Of a stretch of 64,000 nt of DNA, positions 30,527-42,300 are shown piece after piece. Each line of letters begins with the position of its first letter. Within the stretch, counting starts at the first letter, position 1. The stretch comes from Sacculina carcini (taxonomy: Eukaryota; Arthropoda; Thecostraca; Sacculinidae): positions 7,072,928 through 7,136,927 of the forward strand of contig OU696570.1 of assembly GCA_916048095.2 (NCBI GenBank). Reading direction: 5' to 3'. Made by a program: the position numbers and the translations under genes. The notes under the pieces are model-generated. The model ran no database searches. It saw only the letters and a program-made list of their open reading frames with translations, and was not told where the DNA came from.

Positions 30527-30955
30527 TGTAGCAAAACCAGAAACTATAATATATTACACACAGGCGCGCGTGGGCATCACTGCCCCACGCGCGCCTACAG
30601 GACGTCACACCACAATCGCACCACGAACAAGACTCTAAGCTCACACCGTGACACACGGGAGCACACACACACACACACGCACAGTCCTCACCCGCCGCAA
30701 CAACCAATCAGCGGCGAGCCGGTCAATCGCTCGCCGCCGCGGGACATGCATACTCGACAAACGCATACACACACACACACACACACACCGAAACAACTGC
30801 ACACACTCACCGACACAGCTATACACACTCGCTCACACACTCTCGCACGCAATATACAATTCAACCATACATGATCACATAGACACACTAACACGTTCAC
30901 GCACACACAATCTTTCACACACACACACTCTCTCACTGCACGCGATCACACCACA
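30527..30955 (-). repeat. TRIM-like copy 2, 5' LTR
   Basis: It is a direct repeat of 29397-29813, followed by the gatat duplication. The length difference lies in the CA tracts. Confidence 0.8.
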
Positions 30956-32374
30956 GATATATATTTGTCTCAGGTATTCTCTTTGCTTATTTGTACACAC
31001 AAATAGTAAATGGTACTCATCCCCCAACTTATTTGTGTCACGTATTCCGCATACACGTTCGGCTCTGGGTATATTGTATCTTGTATCTTCCCTCGTTAAT
31101 TGGCAAATGGTTGTTGCAGCTGCGGATTCTACATATGTGGATCCAACTTCTTTCAGTCATGTTCAGCAGGTACGGCTCGAGTCCATAAATCGGTTTATAC
31201 GTACTGTATGTCTGACAAATTGCTTTCTCCCTCATGTTTGATCGCCATATCCCAATCCACAGATACTTAAGTATAGTATTCGCCTTTTCCGTCAATACTC
31301 CGGCTAAACCAGCGTCCTGGCAATTCCACAGTCCCCATAATCCGCACTCAATACATATTGTTTCCATCTTATGTATCCATTTTGAGGTGTAAATTCCGCG
31401 TTCGTCCAATCGGTACAAATAATGATATATCAAATTAACCAATTTGTCAGTCGATCCAGACAATCTATGCACCCAAAATTTATACATTCAAAATTTTATG
31501 TAAATTTCAATGGGAAATATCCCCAATTCCCCGTAGACGTATTCCACTGATGTGTACCTATGGACACTGAGGACATTCTTGAAAAATTTCATCTGCGTAC
31601 TCTCTATTTCTCTAATTTGGTTGTAGCGCCGGACCTCAAGAGAATATGTTAATATAGGCAGCATCATTTTGTTATATGAGTCAATTTGCATTTCAACTGG
31701 TAGGTTAAATTTCTGCATTTACCCAGGATCGCATACATAGACCTTTTTGCTCTCTCGATAATTTCTAGTTGTCTTTTGCGAAACGAACCATTATAATTTA
31801 TATTTATGCCGAGATATTTGTAGTTATCGACAACTTCCAGTGGTTATTCGTTCCATTTATATATATAGTTATTGAAATTCACTTTTCCTCTACTGAAAAT
31901 CATTTTTTTTTTGTTTTTTCGCAATTCACTGACATCCGCCATTCTGTACAGTATGTCTGAAGCGCTGAAATAATTTGCTTCATTCCTGCGTACGTTTCGC
32001 TAATCAATACCGTATCGTCAGCGTACATCATAACCAATAATTTTAGGTAAACATGCACCTCTTCGGCTTCAATGTCAATAAACTGACAATCTCTGCTGCG
32101 TAGATAATCCTATATCATTCACATAAAAGGCGAATAAGATTGGGGACAAACTTTCACCCTGTCTAACCCCTGCTCCGCACAGAAACGTATCAGATAGTCT
32201 ATTATTCATCTTCACACAAGATTTAGTCTTGTCATACATGCTCTTTATTACTCTAAGTATCCTTCCATCGATCCCATTCTTCACCATTTTGTGCCACAAT
32301 CCCTCTCTCCATACCGTATCAAACGCTTTTCGAAAATCCACAAACAAACAAAATAGTTTTTTCTTCCTCCATGA
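30956..32374 (-). pseudogene. LINE H ORF2, RT motifs A-C and C-terminal domain
   Basis: From 32347 downward the frame reads FVDFRKAFDTVWREGLW (motif A), CGAGVRQGESLSPILFAFYVNDIG (motif B of this group, VRQGE rather than VPQGS) and a YADDTVLI-type motif C near 32.01 kb. Then come MLPILTYSLEVRRYN, IESTQMKFFKNVLSVHRYTS and VYGELGIFPI (C-terminal domain). The TRIM-like insertion cuts the following GDEYHLLFVC block. Frame changes occur between the open pieces 32075-32347, 31488-31718 and 31038-31487, so it is inactive. Confidence 0.75.
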
Positions 32375-35058
32375 CAGGGGTCACCAAACTACGGCCCGCG
32401 GGCCGAATCCGGCCCGCGACGTCAGTTCACCAGGCCCGTCGACGGTGAACTGACGTCCTTCCTCGGCTCGTGGTAGCTTCGCTTACGCTCTCACGTCACC
32501 ATGGTTCCCATGGCTACACACACAAACACGCATCTTCCCACCCCTAGATGAGTCCGGCTGTCAACACAGGTCCGACGCTCCAGTAATATTTACTTCTTTT
32601 TGCCTGTCATCCATTTTATAGGTATGTAACAAGGATTTCTTTGTTTGACAGTGATAGGTAAGTGGACTACAAGTGTGATTAGAGGTCATAAAGTAACAAA
32701 CATAGTATAATAATGCTATAGAAGCCTCGTGTTATTCACCTTACCATATTATGTGATATATTCTATTACTAAATGTACCTATAAGCTTTATATGTGCCTT
32801 TGGTGAGCCGTAGCTTCACCAGTGCACAGTGTGGCAAATTGTTCACAATGAATTTTTGCCACACTGTGCAGTGACCCCTGAATCTTCTGCTTTACTTATG
32901 TTTCAATAGGGTATTAATTATGTTTCTAATTCAATTTCTTTTTCATTTTCATATCCCGTTTTCTTCATCCTTCAATATGGCTTCTAAGGAAAGAAAAGTG
33001 GACGCCGAGTGTCGCGTTTTCAATGAAGAATGGGGAGTAAAGTACTTCTTTGTGGAAACAAAGGACCAGAAAGCTAGTTGTGTGATATGTAGCGAAAGTG
33101 CTGCCGTTTTGAAAGAGTACAATATTAGGCGTCACTATGAAACAAAACATCTATCAACATATTCAAAGTTTTCTGGAAAGTTACGCTCTAAGAAATATGA
33201 GTCCATGAAACGTGGTTTAGAAACTCAAAGAAACGTCTTCACGAGAAAGTTTGCTGAAAATTAATCTGTCACTCGTACAAGTTACAAAATAGTGCATAAG
33301 ATGGCAGTCCGAGGAAAACCGTTTACTGATGGCAACTTCGTCAAATCGTGTATGATGGAAGCAGCAAATGACTTGTGTCCTGAGAAAGCCGATTTGTTTG
33401 GAAGTATTAGCCTTTCGACAAGTTCAGTTGTGCGGAGAACAGAAGAACTCGGAGAGAATATAGAGCTACAGACACGTGAGAAAGCTAGGAACTTCTTGTG
33501 GTATTATCTGGCGCTGGATGAGTCAACTGATATCTCGAGTACGTCACAACTTCTCGTGTTCATTCGTGGTGTCAATTTGGACTTTCAGATAACAGAAGAG
33601 TTGGCATCCGTTTGCACCATGCATGGAACAACAACTGGAAAATAAATTTTAATGGAAGTGCAGAAAACTTTGCAAGACTATAACCTTCAGTGGAATCAGC
33701 TTCGAGATGTTGCAGTTGATGGAGGTAAAACATGGCTGGAGGGAGGAAAGGTCTGGTGAGGCAGATCAGGACTCAGTTGGAAGATCTTCAAATTCCAGGC
33801 GCTCTGTTCATACACTGCATCATACATCAGCAAGCACTCTGTGGGAAAGCCTTAGATATCTCTTGTGTAATGAAACCAGTCGTTTCTGCTGTGAACTTCA
33901 TTCGGGGACATGCACTCAATCACCGTCAGTTCCAGGCTTTTCTTGAAGAAATTCATTCTGATTTCTGTGACTTGCCTTATTACACAGCAGTGAGATGGCT
34001 CAGCTGTGGTAAAGTCATGTTTCGTTTTTACAAGCTCCGAAGCGAAATAGATGTTTTTCTCACTGAAAAAGATAGAGCCGATCCACAGCTGTCAGATCCT
34101 ATCTGGCTGTCAAAGTTGTCTTTTTTGGTCGACATCACATCCCACATGAATGAACTGAACTTGAAACTTCAGGGAAAGGATAACCTCATCTGTGATCTCT
34201 ACAGAATCATCAAAGGATTTCGGAGAAAGCTGTCATTGTTTGAAGCACAACTGGAAGGATAAAACTTCTCTCATTTTCACTGTTTCAGATATTTTTGCGC
34301 TTCAATCGCTGAAGATGTCAACCTCGATTTTCCAAAAAAGATTATTCGTGACTTGAAGAAGCATTTTTTGGAGAGATTTTCAGATCTCGACAGAACTGAG
34401 AGTGACATTCTTCTGTTGCAGAATCCGTTTGATTGTAACCTTGATGAAGTACCAGTTGAACTACAGTTGGAGCTCATTGATTTGCAAGCAAATGACTTGT
34501 TGAAAGAGAAGCACAGAGAAGGAAAACTTGTCGAATTTTACCGCTGCTTACCTGATCCTGAGTTTCCGAAATTGAAGAAATTTGCCGCTGGTATGCCATC
34601 AGTGTTTGGAACAACTAATGTCTGTGAGCAAACATTTTCAAAATGTTTTTCAAGTATGTGAAGTCAACACGTCGAATGAGACTGACTGATGAACATTTTA
34701 AAGCAATTCTCTTAATTTGATGCAGCAATTCAAAACCAAACATTGATGATATCTTGAAAGCCAAACGTCAGTTTCACAAATCTCACTTTTTTGCTGTTTA
34801 GTTTGTGAGATTCAGATATGTGCACACTAGGTCTTATGTATCTTTTTGCTTACGTCGCCTTCTTTGAAAACTTTTTAGTAAATAAAATGTTGGTTGTCTT
34901 TGTCTTTTGATTAACATGGAATGCTAAGCTTAGTTTTTCGTCTTTTCTCCCAGAGCTTTCGTTCTGGCTTGCAAGTATTGAACAGAATGATTATGCTGCC
35001 CGCGCTCGTCATTCTTTCAGTTATCCGGCCCACTGTGAAAAAAGTTTGGTGACCCCTG
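32375..35058 (+). mobile_element. hAT DNA transposon (Charlie/GTF2IRD2-like), complete ends
   Basis: The element starts CAGGGGTCACCAAAC and ends with its exact inverse GTTTGGTGACCCCTG (15-bp terminal inverted repeats), followed inward by the GGCCCGCGGGCC-type sequence typical of hAT-Charlie ends. The flanks are ctccatga (32367-32374) and ctccatgt (35059-35066), an 8-bp duplication with one mismatch, as expected for hAT. It is 2.68 kb long with one degraded transposase gene. It interrupts the LINE H RT between HIFLLSSIIELF and FVDFRKAFDTVW, so it inserted after LINE H. Confidence 0.92.
32977..34801 (+). pseudogene. hAT transposase (GTF2IRD2/ZBED5-like), degraded
   Basis: The ATG at 32977 (MASKERKVDAECRVFNEEWG) starts a BED-like zinc finger, CVICSESAAVLKEYNIRRHYETKH. 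The hAT core follows: FLWYYLALDESTDISS (first catalytic Asp region), VAVDGGK (second Asp), IHCIIHQQALCGKAL (CxxH region), VVSAVNFIRGHALNHRQF, YYTAVRWLSCGKV (RW motif) and the C-terminal dimerisation block FGTTNVCEQTFS…RMRLTDEHFKAIL. It would cut and rejoin transposon ends. Lesions are stops at 33262-33264, 33643-33645 and 34260-34262, a likely one-base loss near 33730, and a frame change near 34655. Vertebrates domesticated a relative as GTF2IRD2, but TIRs and TSD show that this copy is a transposon. Confidence 0.88.
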
Positions 35059-36592
35059 CTCCATGTGAACAATTCTATTATGCTACTCAGCAGAAATATA
35101 TGATCAGCGGTAGAATAGCCAGCTCTAAAACCTGCTTGATTTTCTTTTATCAGGCTGCTTCTGTCCGAGTACTTTGTCAGTCTTTCGTTTAATATTGATG
35201 TAAACAATTTTCCTAAACAGCTCAAGAGTGTGATTCCTCTGTAATTGTCAGGGTCTTCAGTGTTTCCCTTTTTCTTGTATATCGGCACAATCATTCCTAT
35301 TTTCCATTCACTGGGAAATTCTCCTGTGTCTAATATCTCATTGAATAGTTTCAGAAAAACCGGTATTAAAGTAGTCTCCGTCGTCTTTATTTGTTCGTTC
35401 GTGACACCATCCATTCCGGCCGCTTTTCCATTTTTCAGTTTTCTTATTGCCTTTTTAATCTCGTACTCTTCTATTGGCGAATTCAGTAAGTCTTGTTCTT
35501 GGGTATCGCTCTCCTTTTGTTCATTCCTCTGTTCTTCGGTTTGCGATTCAGTAATGTTCAGCTTGACTGATAAACTTGAAAAATGCTGCCGCATTATGTC
35601 TAAATTTATAGGTATATCTTTGCTTCTGCTTTCATCTTTCAAAATTTTCCAAAATGTTTTTGGATCTCTACTTTTTGTAGCTTTCAGTTCTTGCACAATA
35701 TTTGCTTTCCTACTGGCTTCAACTCTTTTCAATTCCGGCTTATATTGTCTACTTTTTGCTGATCAAACTTCTGTAGTTCTCATAGTTTTTACATTTCTTG
35801 TACTGTTGTTTCATTCTGTGATATCGAATACGACTTTTCCAGCATATATTATCATAACCAACAACATTTGCACTATTTGATTTCTTTACATACACTTTCT
35901 TGCCACAGTATGCTGCCGGTGTCATCATTATATCCTTCAGCTTTATAATTATTTCACCTACAGTGAGTGTTTCCATTCTCGAAATCAACTCTTTTGTTAA
36001 GAATTCGTTAATAACTATGGCTGGTCTGAGTGTCCAGGAATTATATGTCGATTCGTCCTTAGTCATATTGGTGTTTTCGTCTTGGCAGATACGCTCATTT
36101 TTGTGTTGGTAAACACATTTAAACCCCATTTACAACTTGAGACTACAGTGAATATCAGACAATAGTGGGTCAAATTGAGAAACTGTAAAGTTTTAGACCA
36201 TACTCAAAATATTTTGGAAGCCAATGATGTAATCTATCGTAGTGTTGAGCGAGGTTGTGCAACTGCCTACATTTCTGTCTTCTCCCATTCTGCCGTTGAA
36301 AATTATCAGCCGATTTTTCTTACATATTTCGATCAAGTTTGTGACATACGAGCTGCTATCTTGCTTCTGATCTTGGTTTGTTCTTTGTAATGGTATACAC
36401 ATGGCTCTCAGATCATCGTAGATAGTTTCATCTCCGCCGAAATCTGAATGACGATCATATTCACTCACTTGTACTACTTCATTCATCAATCCCGTATGAC
36501 AATTAAAATCGCCACAAAGGAGATGCAGAAACTTTTCATTTGGAAAACTCAACAAAAAGCTCTCAATCTCATCAAAATAATGCCTTCGTGCG
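35059..36592 (-). pseudogene. LINE H ORF2, endonuclease end and RT N-terminus
   Basis: It begins inside the endonuclease: FLHLLCGDFNCHTG (catalytic GDFN), then TTIDYIIG where most families have SDH-proximal sequence. A basic linker and the RT start follow: IRKLKNGKAAGMDGVTNEQI, FPSEWKIGMIVPIYKKKGN, NYRGITLLSCLGKLFTSILN and LIKENQAGFRAGYSTADH. The open frame 34911-35732 runs into the hAT element. The endonuclease N-terminus is missing through 5' truncation near 36592, and there is a frame change near 35.75 kb. Confidence 0.75.
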
Positions 36593-37640
36593 TATTTGTG
36601 TATGCTAGTGTATGTTTGTGTATGTGTGCTGGTTTATGTGTGCGCGCGTGTGTGAGAGAGTTAGTATAATCAGTGTATACCCTTGTACCCTTACCCTTGT
36701 AGTTTGCTATATTACTATCCATCACAAATGTTCATGTTCAACTATATTCATTCTATATAATTAACATCAAGTCTGCTAAGGAGCGATGCTCGGCGGACTT
36801 TGCCATTTGTTTTGTTTTGTAGTGTTTTATTTGTGTACTTGATGTTGAATGACAATATATGCAAACAAACAAACAAAGAAAACATATACACACAAACTCA
36901 CGCACATACACACTCACGCACGTACACACATAGTCACACATGCACACACACACACAGACACAAACACACATACACACACACTCACACATACACACACATA
37001 CAGACACACACACACACACATACGCACGCACTCACACATACTCACAACCACTCAGACATACAAACACACACTCAGAAAAACACACACACACTCACGCATA
37101 CACACTTGAGCGCGCTCATAGCGGTAATACTACACCAAAAGTCTCCGCAAAAAACTTTTTTGAAATGATTTTTGTGTGCTGCTTATACGTGTACCTCCAG
37201 GGATATAACAATCACTAGCCGTGTAATCGAGCGCACACACAGTGTATGTGTGTATGCGGGAGCCAGTTAGTGTATGCATGTATGAGTTGCCGTGTGTGTG
37301 TATTTGTGTGTGTGTGTGTGTGTGTATGTGTGTGTGTGTGTGTATTTGTGCGTGTGTGGAGTGTGCCCGTGTTGGCGGTGATCAATATACCTCTGCAGGT
37401 GAGATGCGCACGCACTAGACCGCTACATCATCTCTGAATTACCTCTCAGTAAATCTCGCTTATCTCACTGTACTGCTGATATCTGCATGACAGCTCATGG
37501 CCATGGGTGCACTACTCAATTATACGTGCACGCACACACACACACACACGTAAAAATACACACACACACACATACACATATACACACAAAGGCATACAGG
37601 CACATACACACACACACACACACACACAGAAATGCACACG
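36593..37640. repeat. Microsatellite-rich zone (CA and TG arrays)
   Basis: CA-rich arrays are at about 36890-37110 and 37530-37630, and a TG array is at 37289-37360. Non-repetitive pieces of 100-200 bp lie between them. At 36.78-36.88 kb the text ends with GAATGACAATATATGC and several CAAA units, which looks like a LINE 3' terminus and could be the 3' end of LINE X. No genes are seen. Confidence 0.7.
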
Positions 37641-37894
37641 TTTATGTCGTACGGTTTGCACATCGTGAACGTGCAATTTGTTTTGTTTTTTAATTGTTAT
37701 GCAATTACCTGTTTACACCGGTGCCTGCATAAAATTGTTAATAGCCTGCTCGCTGAGCTTTCAAATGATAATGAAAGCAATTTCGGATTCTCGTATCTAG
37801 TTACTCATTTAATGAAGAATTTAGCATGTCTGATGGTATTACAGCTACGTTGCACACGTTGACTCAAACAAATTTTAATTTTTTATCATAACCG
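37641..37894. other. Unidentified sequence
   Basis: I see no coding or structural feature between the last CA array and the L2-like 3' end. Confidence 0.35.
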
Positions 37895-38840
37895 AGCCAA
37901 ACGTGTATTTGATATAGCGCACTAATCAACAAAGGCGCGATAAACATGAGATAAAGATATACAAGAGCAATAATTACATCAAAACGGGAGCTCAAAAAGA
38001 AGAAAACAAGAGCTAGCAAGGACAAAAATATAACAGGGAAGATAAACACCGAATTATTTTATGCTGAAAAAATATATATGTATATATATGAAACAAAAAC
38101 AAAAAAACAAAACAAAACACAACCACAAAGACATGAACTGACAAATACGAACACTGGCGCACGTCACATACAAGCACGATTAGCACAAACATAAGATCGG
38201 GGGCTGCGAGTGGAATCAAAAGCACAACAGGAAAACAAAGCACAAAGTTCAGTGATATTAGAAAGAGTACATACATGGCGAGAATATGGAGATACGAAAA
38301 TATGGAGATATATATACAAAATTAGTGTCAATGCAATCTATAAGGAGGTGTAAGCGGCGACGAAAGAGAAAGCAGGTACTTATGCAGCGCAGAGAAAAAA
38401 GAAGAATATGGTTTATGACGAAGGATATGAGGAGGAAGAGAGTTGTATAAGCGGGGGGCAGAAAAATAGAAAGACTTCGCGGACCAATTTGATAAGCGGT
38501 CGGCGGGAGAGCAAACAAAAGGTGCAGGACGGCGGCTGAAAGGACGATCAGAGAAAGTAAGAAGTGAGAGCAAGTACGAGGGAGGAGAAGATGTGTGGAG
38601 GAGTTTATATACAATGCAACACAGCTTATGTTGTATCCTTGAAAGAGCTGGCAGCCAGCCGAGCTCTCGGATATGAGCGGAGGTGAGTGTCTTAGGAGGA
38701 AGGCGAAGAACGAAACGACAAGAAAGAGTGATGATAGCTTGAAGAGAGCGAATGGTCTTCTTAGGAAGATGAAACAATAAGCAATTACAAAAATCGAGAC
38801 GAGAAAAAATAAACGAGTTCACTAAGAGGAGAGCAGAATT
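37895..38840 (-). mobile_element. L2-like LINE (family G), copy 1, 5'-truncated
   Basis: The 3' end on the minus strand is AGTGCGCTATATCAAATACACG. Upstream is a long A/T-rich 3' UTR, then coding sequence for the last ~170 residues. The same 3' UTR is found in two pieces at 43205-43467 and 60198-60437. The copy ends at 38840, where a short tandem repeat begins. Confidence 0.8.
38328..38840 (-). CDS. L2-like ORF2 C-terminal domain (partial)
   Basis: The open frame shows LLVNSFIFSRLDFCNCLL, KKTIRSLQAIITLSCRFV, IRELGWLPALSRIQHKLC, SAKSFYFSAPRLYNSLPP and a stop at 38328. These are the blocks after the RT in the L2-like copies of this window. The first residues of the longer frame, above 38840, come from the tandem repeat and are not LINE sequence. 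There are no catalytic motifs. Confidence 0.75.
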   Translation of the reverse strand, partial: NSALLLVNSFIFSRLDFCNCLLFHLPKKTIRSLQAIITLSCRFVLRLPPKTLTSAHIRELGWLPALSRIQHKLCCIVYKLLHTSSPPSYLLSLLTFSDRPFSRRPAPFVCSPADRLSNWSAKSFYFSAPRLYNSLPPHILRHKPYSSFFSALHKYLLSLSSPLTPPYRLH

Positions 38841-38844
38841 ATTC

Positions 38845-38935
38845 GTACCATATTCAGCAATATTCAGCAATTCAATATTTGTACCATATTCAGCAATATT
38901 CAGCAATTCAATATTTGTACCATATTCAGCAAAGC
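38845..38935. repeat. Short tandem repeat (ATTCAGCAA-rich, ~36-bp period)
   Basis: A unit of about 36 bp containing GTACCATATTCAGCAATATT occurs two and a half times, with an inner ATATTCAGCAA repeat, at the truncated 5' edge of the L2-like copy. Confidence 0.85.
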
Positions 38936-39379
38936 AGCAGTGATGAAGGAAATTATAATATGATATATGATAATTAGGACTGCCAAAAAGTAACCTAAAA
39001 AGCAGAAAAAAGTAACTTTATTTTCGAGAAAAAGTAACCAAAAAAGTAACCAAAAATAACCCAACCTTCGTAAAGCAACCTACTTCAAAAAAGGTCAATT
39101 TCTGTTTGCAGCTCTGAAGGAAGAAAATACATCAGTCCTTTTCCATCCTTTTTCTGATTTGGTAACATTTTTCCACCCTCTCTCCGATCTGGTACTATTC
39201 TTACAACAAACCACCTGAATTGACTTAATATTATTTGGCTATCATCGCAAAAAGGAGCATAACCATTAAATATAAAAAAGTCGAAACCTAATACAAAAGT
39301 TAAATACACTAATTGCAAATGTAAATATTTTTTATTAATGGTCGCAATAATGTTCTTTATATTTTTTCAATGGAACCTT

Positions 39380-42300
39380 TCATGAAATACCACGTACTAC
39401 AGCATGTATATGTGCAGGTTGTGCAGGTCCCCATCGGTCCTTTCAATGTGATCGTACTGGGGCAGCTAAATGCCGCAAATGTGCTCAGACAGGACGTCCT
39501 CACTCCCACTTGTCTTTCAGCTCCTCTTGTCCTTCATTCATCGGTGTGCGTAATTCTCTTCGCCTCCGCACTGCTACTGATGATTCTCCTGTTGCTTCTC
39601 CTCAGGCTTGACTACTTTCCTTTTCTCACCACTCCCCTCACTCTACTGTTGCTACCCCTATTACTTTCCCTCCAACATCCCGTCCTTCTCATCTTTCCAT
39701 TGGGCTTCTTAACATTCGCTCCTGCAGAAATAAAACTCTTCCGATCTGTAATTTAATCTCTTCATTCAATCTCTATATTTTGTGTTTAACTGAAACCTGG
39801 CTTCTCGATTCTGATGTTTCTTCTTTCGCTGCAAATATTCCCTCCTCTTACAATTTCTTGCACAAATCTCGCTCACATTCTATATCTTCTGGCGGTGGAG
39901 TTGGCTGTATATTTTCCAAGTCTTTCTCTGTTTCTCCTGTAAATGACCCGATTCCGGATTGCTCCTCATTTGAATTCCTTGCACTCTCCCTTGCTGTTCT
40001 TCTTTCTCTAAATTTTGTTTTTTGATGGTCTACCGTCATAATCACCCTGGCTCATCTCCTCTTTTCCTTAACGAATTTCCTTACCTCATCGATGCTGTCT
40101 CCTCGCGTTTCTCCAGCAACTTCATCGTCGAAGGGGATTTCAATTTCTGGGTTGACTCCCCATCTAATAATCCTTACTGTCAGAACTTCATTTCTATTCT
40201 TCAGACACTCGGTCTATCAATTTTGAATTTTTCTCCTACTCACATATCTGGTCACTCTCTTGACCTATTTCTCTCTCCCGCTCCCGCTATCTCCTCAGAC
40301 CGTCCTCCTCCTGATGTTTTCACATTGCCTTCTGATCCAAATATTTCTGACCATTGCCTCTTGATTTATCCACTTCCTTTCTCCCGTGCTGCTTGTCCTC
40401 CACCATTCTCATATCGCAATTACAAACAGTTTGATCCTGCTAAGTTTACTTCACTTTTATCTTCCTTACTTCCTCTCGACCGCTTCTACTGGCTCCCTCT
40501 CTGCGATATTTTTCCTGCCATTTCAGATGTTCTCTCTGGTATATATGATTTTATGTTTCCTTTGGTCACTCGGTCTAAACATCTCACTTCTTCTCCCCCT
40601 TGGCTCTCCTCTCATCTTCATCCTCTTAAACATACTCAGCGGCGTGCCGAAACTGTCTGGAGTAGAACTCGGTCTTCACAAGATTGGGAAATACTTTGCT
40701 TTGCCCGGTCGTCGTATGTTTCTGCATTACACATTGCCAAACAAGATTTTTACAAATCCAAACTTGCTTCCCTTTCCCGTTTTTCTAAATCTCTTTGGTC
40801 CTCTCTCAATTCTCTCTGCGGTCTTCGATCTCCTTCTACCTCGTGTGATCTTACAGCCTCTCAGTTTGCGTCTTTTTTCTTTGCAAAAATTGATTCTGTT
40901 CTAAAGAATATCCCTCCTTTCCGATCCTTCCTCTGTCATACTCGCACTTCAGAAAGTTTTCCTTCATTTTCTTTTGTCTCTCCTCCTGACATTCTCCACC
41001 TTTTGTCTTCAATCAAGATGTCCCACTCTCCCTCGGACTCAATTAATTTTCGAGCTATTTCTGTGTCTCTTCCTTCTCTTGTGCCTTACCTTCTCCACCT
41101 TATCAACTATTCTTTTCTGCATGGTGTTTTCTTGCCAGACAAACATGCTATTGTTCGACCCATTATAAAAAAAACTACTCTTGATCCCGCTGCTCTCACC
41201 AATTACCGTCCTATATCTCTCCTCAGTCTTCCCTCCAAACTCCTTGAATCCGCTATTTCATTGCAGCTCTCTCCTTACATCTCTAAATTCCTTGACCCGT
41301 GTCAATCTGGTTTCCGCTCTGCTCACTCTACTGAATCTGTACTTATCCCCTTGTGTAATGACACCCTCTAACACTTCTCCTACCGTCAATCTGTCCTCTT
41401 GGTATTACTTGATCTGTCCTCGGTTCTTGATCTTGTTAATCACCCTATTATTATTCATGATCTTTCCTGTTTGGGTCCATCTTCTTCCGCCCTTTCTCTT
41501 CTGAAATCTTACCTCACTGATCGTAGTTACTCGGTTGACTTCAATTACTCGACCTCTGCTCACTTCCCTCTTCGAGCTGGTGTTCCCCAAGGTTCCGTCC
41601 TTGGCCCACTATTATTTAATCTTTATATGTCTTCTCTTTGCCCTGTTCATCGAAAACATTCCATTACTTTCAAAATCTATGCCGATGACATCCAATTGCT
41701 CATTCCTGTCACTCCTGATACTCCCTCCTTTCTCTCTGATATACTTTCTGAAATTTCCTCATGGGCCGCCTCTCGGCAGCTGTATTTGAATACTTCTAAG
41801 TCTGAGTTCATCGTCCTCCATCCACCTCGTAATTCACCTCCTCTTCTCCCATTTCCTATCTCAACTGCTGTTCGCAATCTCGGCTCTATCTTTGTCTCTT
41901 CGCTCTCCTGCTTTGACAATATCGTTTCTGTCGCTCGCACTTGTCGTCTTATTCTGCGCTCTCTCTACCCTATACATCCCTATCTTGATAAAAATTCCGC
42001 CATCACTCTTGCTCATACTCTCATTTTCCCCAGGCTAGACTACTGCAACTCGCTTTAATTTAGTGCTCCTCGTTCTCATCTCTTAATCCTTCAGCGTGTG
42101 ATCAACCAATCTTGTCGATTTGTCTTTCATCCTACCTTTTCTCGCCACACGTCTCACCTACTTTTTCAACTCCACTGGCTTCCTATCATCCCGCCAATTA
42201 ATTTTCGCCTTTGCTGTCTCAATTACAAGCTTCGACATGATCCTCAGCAACCTTCTTATCTTGCTAATCTTTTGTCTCCCTCTCACTCATACTCTTCTCG

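Larger units (their letters stand above)
29397..30955 (-). mobile_element. TRIM-like short LTR retrotransposon, copy 2
   Basis: Direct repeats at 29397-29813 (417 bp) and 30527-30955 (429 bp) enclose about 713 bp. In element orientation they start TGTGGTGTGATC and end TTTTGCTACA. A purine-rich run (ACAGATGGAGG) precedes the left-hand repeat, which places the element on the minus strand. The duplication gatat flanks it (29392-29396 and 30956-30960). The interior resembles that of copy 1 at 14.5 kb: both have AGCTATTTCGGC after the LTR and a shared GC-rich segment. A small frame of about 56 codons starts MVPSSISSGLPAENSGGGAR in the interior, with no recognised domain. It is a fossil with whole-looking ends. 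Confidence 0.85.
29086..36592 (-). mobile_element. LINE H (APE-type LINE), 5'-truncated, carrying two insertions
   Basis: The element's own sequence is 36592-35059, 32374-30956 and 29396-29086 on the minus strand: endonuclease, RT, C-terminal domain, 3' UTR and a (CGA)n-like tail. It is interrupted by a hAT transposon (32375-35058, TSD ctccatgR-like) within the RT and by a TRIM-like LTR element (29397-30955, TSD gatat) near the C-terminus. The RT blocks (FRAGYSTADHIFLL, FVDFRKAFDTVWREGLW, GVRQGESLSPILF) belong to an APE-type LINE group common in molluscs, cnidarians and arthropods. I cannot name the clade with certainty. Confidence 0.8.

Noticed and set aside
32977-34801. A host GTF2IRD2 or ZBED5-like gene
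   Set aside because: It lies between hAT inverted repeats with an 8-bp duplication, has no introns, and has stops and frame changes.
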